A stretch of 64,000 bases of DNA from Obscuribacter phosphatis_A (GTDB lineage Bacteria > Cyanobacteriota > Vampirovibrionia > Obscuribacterales > Obscuribacteraceae): assembly GCA_017303615.1 (NCBI GenBank), contig JAFLCK010000026.1, positions 7,969 through 71,968 on the forward strand. The letters are read 5' to 3'. This document shows positions 8,879 to 16,566 of the stretch, one piece after another; position 1 is the stretch's first letter; the number at the start of each line of letters is the position of its first letter. Position numbers and translations under genes: made by a program. The notes under the pieces are model-generated. The model did not search any database. It saw only the letters and a list, made by a program, of their open reading frames with translations, and was not told the DNA's origin.

Positions 8879-9787
8879 ATGACCAATAGTCCTATTCCTA
8901 GAACTGATACACCGCCAAAGATACCAGCTAGATTCTCCATCGAGCAGTGTTTACTGGAAGGGTGGCGCGGAATGATCAATTCATTCTTGCCATTCTTTGC
9001 CGTCCTTTGCATTTACTGGCTATGTACAGCTTTGATGGCTTTACCGGGGTTGGCTATTTTTGCTGCTCAGTTGGTTAAGTACACAATTCCTTGGTACCTG
9101 TATGGATTCCTTATCTTCGCTCAGTTGATTTCAGGTTTCATTTTTGCGCCGATCTTGCAGATGGGTCTCCTTCGTGTTTCGCTGAGAGTCTTAGAAGGAG
9201 AGACTCCAACCCCTGCCGATTTGTCCAAGTGCTGGCGTTACTTTTGGCAGTTTTTGGTGGCAAGTTTCATCATGCGCACCATTCGTCTACCAGCATATCT
9301 TTGCTTCATCTTTCCCGGAATCTGGATAGATTTGTCATTTCGCTTTTATGAGTACTTTATTGTCGATCGCGGGATGGGTCCTATAGAGTCCTTTCGAGCG
9401 AGCAATGAAGTAACCAAGGGGCAGATGGTTAGGGTATTGCTGACAGAATTGATATTGTTAGTTGTCACCGCTCTTGGTGGCTTGGTCTTTTTGATTGGTG
9501 CTGTGCCTGCTTATATGATTGTTAGTTTGGCGAGAGCTAGTATGTATAGGCAAATTTTAAAGAATTCTCTTCTCGAGCAGGCAAAGCTACTTGATGAAGA
9601 GTTGGAAGTCAAGGCTTTTGATGAGAAACTTAGAATGCGCTCTCCGAAGCCTCTTTCTGAGTCAGGAGTCTTTGGGACCTTAAAGTCCGTTGAAGGTGAG
9701 AGCGAAGGTGCCAGTATAAGTGATAATGGTATTAGTATTAATGTTGCAGAGAATTCGAAAGAGAAAGACACTCTCGAAAGGAACTGA
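8879..9787 (+). CDS. Polytopic membrane protein, DUF975-like
   Basis: About 302 residues with five to six hydrophobic segments and a soluble, charged C-terminal tail of roughly 80 residues. The pattern (N-terminal W-R-G-M, paired helices, a PGIW/LSFRFY turn followed by SFRASNEVTKGQ) resembles the DUF975/glycerophosphodiesterase-membrane-domain type of integral membrane proteins. No enzymatic motif is visible. A TTG at 8861 would extend the frame by six residues, but the GGAGA there (8863-8867) is better read as ribosome-binding site for the ATG at 8879. It probably forms a two-gene unit with the secreted protein that starts five bases after its stop. Confidence 0.85.
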   Translation: MTNSPIPRTDTPPKIPARFSIEQCLLEGWRGMINSFLPFFAVLCIYWLCTALMALPGLAIFAAQLVKYTIPWYLYGFLIFAQLISGFIFAPILQMGLLRVSLRVLEGETPTPADLSKCWRYFWQFLVASFIMRTIRLPAYLCFIFPGIWIDLSFRFYEYFIVDRGMGPIESFRASNEVTKGQMVRVLLTELILLVVTALGGLVFLIGAVPAYMIVSLARASMYRQILKNSLLEQAKLLDEELEVKAFDEKLRMRSPKPLSESGVFGTLKSVEGESEGASISDNGISINVAENSKEKDTLERN

Positions 9788-9792
9788 TTGCG

Positions 9793-10518
9793 ATGATTGA
9801 GAATTGCTCTGCCAGTAGAGCCTCTACCTTTAGAGAGTTGCTTTGTTTTTCTAGGTTGACTTTTGTATTTACTTACTGTCTGATTTTTCTATCTATGTCT
9901 TCTCTTGGTCCTGTTTCAGCGCAAGCGAACAAGGGTTACTCGCAAGAGCCTGGTGTATCTTCTGCTCCTGATAGTCCAAAGGCGCTAAAGGGGCAGATTA
10001 AGGCGTCTGAGTTGGCCGTCGAATCAAGTTTGAAGGAGTTAGGTGATACCCTACATCATTTGAAAGATTCTGCGTGGTCATTGTTTTGCGAGGTTCAGCA
10101 ACCTGACCAGGTCTTTTGCGGTGGACCAGATGCTGTTGGTCCAATTATTCTGACGCCTGTTAACGGGACGGGCCTCATTGATACTGGAGCGCTGCTGCCG
10201 CCTAGAAAGAAATGGGTAGATTATTTTGTCAGTCAGATGGATTATTTAGTTCCGCATCTTCAGCAAGAGTGTCAATCGCTATCATTGCCTGAAACTCTAA
10301 GTAGTGATTTGAGCGATGAATTTAATAATCTTAAGTCTATATCTAGTACTTTAGGAGACAAGCTTGCAAAGGTGAAGGCAGTTTGCGTTGGTCCGAAATA
10401 TGAGAACATGGCGATTGCCACTGCTTCGCAGGCGCTTTTAGATGACTTAAAGACTATGGAGAGATTGCGAAAGAGCATCTACAAGCACGCGAAGAGTGAG
10501 TTCTCTCGGCTTCGTTAA
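9793..10518 (+). CDS. Secreted helical protein of unknown function
   Basis: A 241-residue protein not recognised as a known family. An N-terminal signal peptide is visible: a charged N-region, a hydrophobic core (LTFVFTYCLIFLSMSSLG) and a likely cleavage after VSAQA near residue 45. The mature part is mostly helical and polar, with stretches of Ser/Leu-rich helix and four scattered cysteines. It starts five bases after the preceding membrane-protein gene and AAGGA lies upstream of the ATG, so the two are probably cotranscribed. A perfect 36-bp palindrome lies 46 bases after the stop and may end this transcript. Confidence 0.75.
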   Translation: MIENCSASRASTFRELLCFSRLTFVFTYCLIFLSMSSLGPVSAQANKGYSQEPGVSSAPDSPKALKGQIKASELAVESSLKELGDTLHHLKDSAWSLFCEVQQPDQVFCGGPDAVGPIILTPVNGTGLIDTGALLPPRKKWVDYFVSQMDYLVPHLQQECQSLSLPETLSSDLSDEFNNLKSISSTLGDKLAKVKAVCVGPKYENMAIATASQALLDDLKTMERLRKSIYKHAKSEFSRLR

Positions 10519-10564
10519 CGGCAGGTATAGGCTGCCTATGATTTTATGAATTTGAAGTTTGAGA

Positions 10565-10600
10565 ATTTGTAAGCCTATCGATATCGATAGGCTTACAAAT
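10565..10600. repeat. Perfect 36-bp palindrome
   Basis: ATTTGTAAGCCTATCGAT at 10565-10582 is followed directly by its exact reverse complement at 10583-10600. As RNA it gives a stem of about 16 pairs with a four-base loop. It lacks a downstream T-run on the plus strand, so it is either an atypical terminator for the gene ending at 10518 or an operator-like site 72 bases before the gene at 10673. Confidence 0.9.
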
Positions 10601-10672
10601 TAATCTCCATTTTTTGAACTTTTTTCTCGATTTGGTCGTCTATATAGACAGGACCGACTGAGGTTTTTTTCC

Positions 10673-12199
10673 ATGCAGAATGATAAGTCTTTTCAGAAGG
10701 AGGCAATGGAGCTCGACGAAGCTGCTTGGTCTTGTAATGATGAACTAGTTGAGCAACTGTGGAAAGAATTTCAATCTCTTTTCCCTTGTGAAGCTTCTGT
10801 AAGAAAAGCATTTTTGTCGATCATAAAGGCAAAGTATTTGCTTTGCTGCAAGTACTGCTTTTCTGAGAATTTGAAAATTGGAATTGATAATCGCACTTAT
10901 CGTTGTAGTGACTGTCACAAACAGTCTTCTGTTACCGCAGGAACTTTCTTTCAAGGTGCGCGTAGACTCCGAGCCTGGTTCGCTGCAATTTGGTTTATTG
11001 AGCAGGGCGCATACATTAGCTCAGCCAAGTTCTCTCTTTTGGTTGAAGTAAGGCAGTCCTCTGCCTGGGGCATACTGCGCTCTGTTTTTGCTGCTATAGA
11101 TATGAACAACAGGTCTAGGGGAATTTCTGCTAGAGGTATTGGCTCTCTACATTTTATGGAACTTTTTTGTAAGCGAAGTTTGCTTACTCCTAGGTGGGAG
11201 ATGCCTCAGAGTGAAGAATATTTTCAGCGGCACTTGTCTAAAGTATATGCGTCCTCCGCACCTTTTCCTTCCGATACGGCCGTGCCGGAATTGAAGCATG
11301 AAACCAATGAAATTGAGACCGACTTAAATGAGCCGGCTATGTCTGTATTGAACTCTTTAATTGATGGCGACCTTAGCTACGATAGTCTGCTGCGCGTTCT
11401 AGAGATTTCGGAGCGGGAGTTGCTCGAAGTACTTACAGACCTTGAACTTTCTGGTCTCGTTGTCGCGATTGCTGGTTCTAAGTTTCAATTGACCAAGCTT
11501 GGAGTTAGCCTTCTCAAAGCGCGAAATGAGAAATCTGGCGAAGCAAGCTTCGATTTTGATTCAGGTACAAATTCGCAAGACCAAGATTCATCTTCTTCCT
11601 CTTCTACAAGCTCCGCTGGTGAGAAATATCAAGAATTCTCGCAGACTGATTCTAATCGTTCATTTTGGCAAACAGAGCCAGAGGGCTTTAAGAGTTCTAT
11701 TCGAGATGCGATTGAATTTGAGCGACCAGACCTAGATTGCTGGGAGAAAAGTAAGCTTAGAGATGTACCTCTGCTGCAGCAAAAAACTAATGATTATCTG
11801 CTTAGGGACTGTGAAATTTTCGGATGTCAGATATGCGCCGAAAGAACAGCTAATGTTCAGATTGCGCTCAGATGTGCCAAAGAGTTTCTTGGGTTTATGA
11901 ACAAGAATAGAATGTCTTTCTCGAGGAAGTATCTCCAGATCATAATTTCAGTTGAGAGATACCGAAACAAAACGCTCGCTAAGTCTAATCGGACCAGCCA
12001 TGATTGGCATGGGCAGGGCTCTCAGGCGGTTCGAGGTTTGCTATCGAATCCGCTTGATGTTGAAAATGATTCGGATGCAGCTAGCCTCGATTCCAGCTTG
12101 GGTACTGGGGATAGTTTGTTTGATGTGTGCATTGCGGCGGGTTATATTCGCCGTAATCTCATACGAGGCTTTTTAACTCCGCTCTTGGTCAATCTTTGA
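10673..12199 (+). CDS. Domesticated IS1595-type zinc-ribbon / winged-helix protein
   Basis: A 508-residue protein. Residues about 20-145 look like the N-terminal region of IS1595/ISXO2-type transposases: the LFPCEASVRKAFL lead-in, a zinc ribbon with CxxC at 59-62 and 78-81 (CCKYC...YRCSDC), then SVTAGTFFQGARRLRAWF and a W-G-I-L-R helix. The DDE catalytic domain expected next is not recognisable. Instead, residues about 205-275 form a winged-helix pattern (LNEPAMSVLNSLIDGDLSYD ... LLEVLTDLELSGLV ... FQLTKLG), followed by a Ser-rich linker. Near 400-440 the stretch SFSRKYLQIIISVERYRNK resembles the end of an ISXO2 domain. I infer a DNA-binding regulator derived from a transposase. No inverted repeats flank it. 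A perfect palindrome lies 72 bases upstream. Confidence 0.72.
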   Translation: MQNDKSFQKEAMELDEAAWSCNDELVEQLWKEFQSLFPCEASVRKAFLSIIKAKYLLCCKYCFSENLKIGIDNRTYRCSDCHKQSSVTAGTFFQGARRLRAWFAAIWFIEQGAYISSAKFSLLVEVRQSSAWGILRSVFAAIDMNNRSRGISARGIGSLHFMELFCKRSLLTPRWEMPQSEEYFQRHLSKVYASSAPFPSDTAVPELKHETNEIETDLNEPAMSVLNSLIDGDLSYDSLLRVLEISERELLEVLTDLELSGLVVAIAGSKFQLTKLGVSLLKARNEKSGEASFDFDSGTNSQDQDSSSSSSTSSAGEKYQEFSQTDSNRSFWQTEPEGFKSSIRDAIEFERPDLDCWEKSKLRDVPLLQQKTNDYLLRDCEIFGCQICAERTANVQIALRCAKEFLGFMNKNRMSFSRKYLQIIISVERYRNKTLAKSNRTSHDWHGQGSQAVRGLLSNPLDVENDSDAASLDSSLGTGDSLFDVCIAAGYIRRNLIRGFLTPLLVNL

Positions 12200-12633
12200 A
12201 TTCTTGCTCTGGGTCTTGGAAACTCTTTCACCTTTTCTGCCTCGACCCTGCTCTTATGCGAATTCCTTTTTCAGCCTTTGGATTTAGGTATGGACTCGAT
12301 AGCAAGGTCAGATTGACTCACTTTGAAACTTCTATATCTGCTGACTTGCAATGTCCCATCATTCAACTTGGCAGCTTTGCCATCCAGCATCCTGTGGCAC
12401 AAAATAAGGCGCGCCAAAAAACGAGCATTATTTCTGCTAGAAATGGCAAGGGCTGGACGGTCAATTTTTGGAACAAACCTTCTAGAATATGCATCTATAC
12501 CACTCGAATCACTTGGGTCTAATGACATCTGGGTTCGGTTCGGTATAGTCGGGTGAACTTTGCTTGCAAGCAGCTTTGTCCGTCTTTGGTCTGCGGTTTT
12601 CTACAGTATTCGTTTGGTCCATTGGAGGATTTT
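12200..12633. other. Intergenic stretch with no supported gene
   Basis: Two overlapping short frames exist here (12196-12522 and 12323-12556), neither with a ribosome-binding site or a recognisable domain. The second has somewhat protein-like composition (IRRAKKRALFLLEMARAG) and could be a remnant. The last bases carry GGAGG at 12624-12628, the ribosome-binding site of the next gene. Confidence 0.5.
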
Positions 12634-15489
12634 ATGAAGCGACACCTGAGAGCGAGAGCAGTAGTGAAACAGTCAATTTCAGCTTCACTTATGCTTACGT
12701 TTGCAATCGGATTCAGTGGCGGCGCTCAGGCGGCAGATGTCAATACTATTCTTGCTTCGGTTTCTTCGATTTCCGATGTTGATGCTAGGCAGGCTTCCAT
12801 TGAGAAGAGACTCGAGGATGCATATGGAGCCGGACGTCTCACTCAGGCGCAGTATCAGAGCTTCAAGCAGTCGCTCTCGCGAGTCGCCGACCAAGAAGCT
12901 GTATTCAGGGCCTCAGATAGTTCTCTCAGTCTATGGGAGAGTCTGCGCCTGCAATTCGACCTAGACCGTCTTGTCAAAGAGATGGAAGCTAGCCTGTCTG
13001 ACAGACAAACAGGCTTTGTTGATGTCTATGCCCGCCGTGATGAAATTGTGAAGAGACTTTCTGTTGCTTATTCTGATGGTAGGCTCACGGCGCAAGAGTA
13101 TGCTCAGATTCAAATGGAATTGGATACAATCAATAAAAGTATTCAGGCTTCAAGTGCTCAGACCGGACACTTGAGCGTTTCTGATTCAATTAGATTGGTT
13201 TTGGAACTGGACCGATTGAGTCAGAAACTGACCAGAACTGTTCATGATAGGCAAGTAAGTCTCACCCAAATTGATGTCAGACAAGCAGAACTTTCGAAGC
13301 GGATCGAAAGTGGTGTCGCTTCGGGCAAAATCACTGACCGCGAAGCCAATGACTTGAAGGCTGAGTTTAAGCGCATAGCCGACAAAGAAGAATCTTTGAG
13401 GAAGTTGGGTCGACCCCTTACCTCTGAAGAGCAACTTACTCTCGCTCTCGATCTTGAGAAGTTGAGTGGACAAATTGATTCGCATCTAAATGATGAAGAA
13501 GTGCAGAATAATGTCATATCTGATGTCGACAGGCGCCAGGCTGAAGTCGATAGAAATTTGGCTCAGGCTCTCTCTAGCGGTCTTGTGACGGTGAGTGAGG
13601 CGCAGGTTTATAAGTCTGAACTGGATGCGATTAGCAAAAAGACTGCCGATTTTAGAACTACTGGTGGTGGTCAGCTGAATATTGTTCAGGCTCAAAACGT
13701 TCTTATAGATCTCGAGAGATTGAACGGTAAGATTGACCGTGCTGTTTATTCTAAGCAGCCGGTTTGGGTTGGTATAGATGCTAGTATCGAAGATTATCGT
13801 CGGCGGATTGCTGATGCCAAGGTTGGTCAGCGTCTTTCTGAAGTTGATGAAGTCGAACTGAAGTCGGATCTCGATAAGATTGTTGCAAACAAGGCTACTT
13901 ATGCCGCTTCCAGTCAGGGGCTTGATAGCCAGGAAGCGATTAGCTTGGCTGTAGATTTGACTCGCTTGAACGGTAAGATGTTCAAGCTCATCAAGGACAG
14001 AGAGGTAGCGGTGCTGCCTGATGTCTCTCGACGCAAAGATGAGATAAGTCGTCGCATCGCCGAAGGGACCTCTTCTGGAAAGCTGACCACCGATGAAACC
14101 AGGTCACTGTTGGAAGATCTCGATAGAATCGCCGCTCGCGAAGCTGCCTTTAAAGCCACTGACGGAGTGCTCGATGATAGGGAGAAGCTCAGCGTTGCCC
14201 TTGATCTAGAGCGACTCGCCGCCCGCACGGAGAAGGAAATTCGTGATAATCCGTTTGTTTCCAAATCGATTCAAGCAAGAAAAGAGCAGGCGGACCAGAC
14301 TATTTCCAATGGCACGTTGACCGGTAAGCTTTCCGCGCAAGAAGTACAGAATCTGCGCACTGAGTACAATCGGATACTTGCTTTTGAGCAGAGTAGTTTG
14401 ACTTCTGGTTCCTCTCTTGATGCTCGCGAAGCTCTCACCATTGCAGCCGATTTAGATAGGCTGATCAAAGATGTTGAGTCGCAAATGAAGAATTCGGAAA
14501 CAGCCTTGCCCGATCTTGCCAAACGAGAGTCAGAGCTTTATCAGCGCATTACCGAAGGGGTTATGCAGGGACGTCTAGCCCCGAAAGATGCCGACAGTCT
14601 CAAGCGCGAATTCTATCGTCTGATGGATTTGGAAGCTAAGTATCGCTCCATCGGCGGACTCTCGTTCGGAGAGCATGCCGCCCTTGCATTGGAGTTGGAG
14701 AAACTATCAGCCAGCATTGAGAACAGCATGAAGGAGAGCGTAGCGTCTCTGCCGGATGTGGACGCGCGTCAGTCTGAGATTGATAATCGTCTTGCCGATG
14801 CCGTTGCCTCGGGGCGTATGACCAGTGAACAGTCGCGTGAATTCACACGTGATTTGGATCGCATCGCCCGTGATGAGGTCACATATCGATTTTCAGGCAG
14901 CGGTCTCAGCTATGCAGAGTCTCTAGCTCTAATCACCGAGCTTGAGAAAGTTTCGGCTCGTCTCGATACCAAGCTTGCTGGTTCTTCACCTCAGTGGAAT
15001 GGCATTGACGGCAGAGTTTCGGAAACCAGTAAACGCATTTCTGATGCTCTGCTCGCTCAGAAAGTTGACGCCAGTGCCGGCAATCAGCTCAAGAATGAAT
15101 TGGACCGTATCAGTCAGGCTAAGGTCGCCTTCTCTACTTCTGGCGGCGGCTTGACCCTTGCCGAGACCGAGTCTCTCGTTCGCGACCTGGAGCGTCTAAA
15201 CAAGGACATCGACAATCGGACCGGCGTTGGTAGAGCCATTGCCTGGACTGATATCGATGCTCGCCAGGCGCGCCTGGAAGCCCGCATCGCCCAAGATATC
15301 GCTGCCGGTAAGCTGAGCTCGCAGAAAGCTAAGCAAGCGAAGCAAGAGCTGCGCAGCCTTTCTCAGGTTAAGGCCTCCTTTAGAAATTCAGGCGGCTATA
15401 GCTATACGCAGCTGGTTTCGATGGCCCAAGCTCTAGACAAAATTGGCAAGCTGGTTGGATTTACCCCCCGCTATTTGCAAAATCAATAG
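12634..15489 (+). CDS. Secreted protein of eleven ~83-residue helical repeats
   Basis: A 951-residue exported protein. The start is the ATG six bases after GGAGG (12624-12628); a GTG 27 codons upstream has no such site. The signal peptide ends near GGAQAAD (about residue 34). The rest is eleven tandem repeats of about 83 residues with consensus D-x2-R-x2-E-[IL]-x2-R-[IL] ... G-[RK]-L-T ... E-[LF]-x-R-I-x3-E ... L-x-L-E-x-L-x-x-x-[IL]. Repeat openers include DVDARQASIEKRL, DVYARRDEIVKRL, QIDVRQAELSKRI and DIDARQARLEARI. Each unit reads as two or three amphipathic helices, so an elongated rod or spectrin-like fibre is expected. No catalytic motif or cell-wall anchor is seen. A terminator follows 50 bases later, and the gene is probably monocistronic. 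Confidence 0.88.
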   Translation: MKRHLRARAVVKQSISASLMLTFAIGFSGGAQAADVNTILASVSSISDVDARQASIEKRLEDAYGAGRLTQAQYQSFKQSLSRVADQEAVFRASDSSLSLWESLRLQFDLDRLVKEMEASLSDRQTGFVDVYARRDEIVKRLSVAYSDGRLTAQEYAQIQMELDTINKSIQASSAQTGHLSVSDSIRLVLELDRLSQKLTRTVHDRQVSLTQIDVRQAELSKRIESGVASGKITDREANDLKAEFKRIADKEESLRKLGRPLTSEEQLTLALDLEKLSGQIDSHLNDEEVQNNVISDVDRRQAEVDRNLAQALSSGLVTVSEAQVYKSELDAISKKTADFRTTGGGQLNIVQAQNVLIDLERLNGKIDRAVYSKQPVWVGIDASIEDYRRRIADAKVGQRLSEVDEVELKSDLDKIVANKATYAASSQGLDSQEAISLAVDLTRLNGKMFKLIKDREVAVLPDVSRRKDEISRRIAEGTSSGKLTTDETRSLLEDLDRIAAREAAFKATDGVLDDREKLSVALDLERLAARTEKEIRDNPFVSKSIQARKEQADQTISNGTLTGKLSAQEVQNLRTEYNRILAFEQSSLTSGSSLDAREALTIAADLDRLIKDVESQMKNSETALPDLAKRESELYQRITEGVMQGRLAPKDADSLKREFYRLMDLEAKYRSIGGLSFGEHAALALELEKLSASIENSMKESVASLPDVDARQSEIDNRLADAVASGRMTSEQSREFTRDLDRIARDEVTYRFSGSGLSYAESLALITELEKVSARLDTKLAGSSPQWNGIDGRVSETSKRISDALLAQKVDASAGNQLKNELDRISQAKVAFSTSGGGLTLAETESLVRDLERLNKDIDNRTGVGRAIAWTDIDARQARLEARIAQDIAAGKLSSQKAKQAKQELRSLSQVKASFRNSGGYSYTQLVSMAQALDKIGKLVGFTPRYLQNQ

Positions 15490-15538
15490 CATTAGACAGC
15501 TCGGGCAAGTTTACAGCCGGTTAAGCAAAATAGAAAGA

Positions 15539-15568
15539 AAAATAGGAGGCTTTGCTTCCTATTTTTTT
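15539..15568 (+). terminator. Intrinsic terminator after the 11-repeat gene
   Basis: AAAATAGGAGGC (15539-15550) pairs with GCTTCCTATTTT (15554-15565) with one G-T pair around a TTT loop. The stem runs into a seven-base T tract. Confidence 0.88.
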
Positions 15569-15629
15569 GTCTTTCTCTGTAGCTTAGTTACCGTTCGGTC
15601 TTTGCCAAGTGAGGTAAGAAGCAAGAGCC

Positions 15630-16268
15630 ATGACCAAGAAGACTGTCCTTACTGCCTTAAGCTTAGGTATTGCAGCTTTCTCTTTGTTGATTGAAATTGC
15701 CCCAAGTGCAACTGCTCAAGAAGCAAGTACTTCAGAAGCAAGTGCTCAAGAAGCAAGTGCTAATGCGCCAGTGACTCAGAGTAAGTTGCCAGAGCAGACT
15801 CAGTTACCGAGCCAGTCCCAAGATCAGCTTACAAGTCAGCCCCAAAATCTATCCCAAAATCAGACCCCGAGTCAGCCCCTAAGGCAGACCTCAAATCAGC
15901 TCCTCGGTCAAACCCAAAATCAGGCCCCGAGTTTTCCTAATGCATCGTCTTCGCTGGGCCTATTGATGGGTGGAGTATTCGGTCTAGTGCAAGATTTGCT
16001 TTCGGGTGCGAATATTTCAGCTGTTTCGAACACTCAGAATTCTCAGAACACTCAAAATTCTCAGAACTCTCAAAATTCTCAAAATAATCCAAACTCTCAA
16101 AGTCAGAATAACGCTCCTGGGCAAGCCGCTTCTGTCCTTGATGGCGTAACGGTCAAGGCTCCCTTTGTTAGTGTTGATACTCGGGGCGGCGTTAAGGTGA
16201 AAGCACCCTTTGTGATGATTGATACTACTGGTGGTGCGCAGGGGCTGCGGGTGCGAGCACCCTTCTAG
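15630..16268 (+). CDS. Secreted Gln/Asn/Ser-rich protein with C-terminal APF repeats
   Basis: A 212-residue protein of unknown function. The signal peptide is MTKKTVLTALSLGIAAFSLL followed by a cleavage site near SATAQ (about residue 30). The mature protein begins with short EAS/AQEAS repeats. It continues with dozens of Gln-, Asn- and Ser-rich units (SQNQ, NTQNSQ) interrupted by a hydrophobic Gly/Leu stretch near 108-135. It ends with three copies of V[KR]APF, two of them followed by V-x2-DT (residues about 172-212). The low-complexity body suggests a flexible or aggregation-prone surface protein. GAGG lies upstream of the ATG. No neighbour explains its job. Confidence 0.75.
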   Translation: MTKKTVLTALSLGIAAFSLLIEIAPSATAQEASTSEASAQEASANAPVTQSKLPEQTQLPSQSQDQLTSQPQNLSQNQTPSQPLRQTSNQLLGQTQNQAPSFPNASSSLGLLMGGVFGLVQDLLSGANISAVSNTQNSQNTQNSQNSQNSQNNPNSQSQNNAPGQAASVLDGVTVKAPFVSVDTRGGVKVKAPFVMIDTTGGAQGLRVRAPF

Positions 16269-16340
16269 AAGCTTCGCCTTAAATGGTACTTTTGAGAATC
16301 TATTTTGAGAGCTCGATCTAATAGATTGATCTGATAAATT

Positions 16341-16494
16341 GATCTGATAGGCTGACCTGAGAACTCAGCCTGAGAACTTGATCTGATAGGCTGATCTGAG
16401 AACTCAGTCTGAGAGCTTGATCTGATAGGCTGACCTGAGAACTCAGTCTGAGAGCTCGATCTGATAGGCTGATCTGAGAACTCAGTCTGAGAGC
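16341..16494. repeat. 39-bp tandem repeat, four copies
   Basis: Units start at 16341, 16380, 16419 and 16458; the last is 37 bases. They differ at only a few positions. Each begins GATCTGATAGGCTGA and contains CTGAGAACTCAG, an inverted repeat. A degenerate GATCTGATA copy precedes them at about 16328. The array lies between the gene ending at 16268 and the typA terminator, with no spacer diversity and no cas genes. Confidence 0.95.
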
Positions 16495-16497
16495 AAA

Positions 16498-16531
16498 AAA
16501 GAAAGTGGCTGTCTGACCAGCCACTTTCTTT
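16498..16531. terminator. Bidirectional terminator between typA and the Gln-rich gene
   Basis: A 14-bp stem (16498-16511 with 16518-16531, containing GAAAGTGGCTG/CAGCCACTTTC) closes a six-base loop. Read on the minus strand it is followed by a run of T, so it mainly ends typA transcription. On the plus strand the tail is TCTC and weaker. Confidence 0.85.
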
Positions 16532-16566
16532 CTCTAATCTAGATAGATTTGGTTATCTGCTTTTGC

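Noticed and set aside
12196..12556. Short frames between the zinc-ribbon gene and the 11-repeat gene
   Set aside because: No ribosome-binding site or recognisable domain; the second is only mildly protein-like.
12553..12633. 27-codon upstream extension of the repeat protein
   Set aside because: A strong GGAGG and signal peptide place the start at 12634.
16341..16494. CRISPR array
   Set aside because: Units are contiguous and nearly identical with no unique spacers and no cas genes.
16318..16524. Minus-strand frame encoding 13-residue repeats across the 39-bp array
   Set aside because: It begins in the typA terminator hairpin, has no ribosome-binding site, and its repetitiveness is explained by the DNA repeat whose period is divisible by three.
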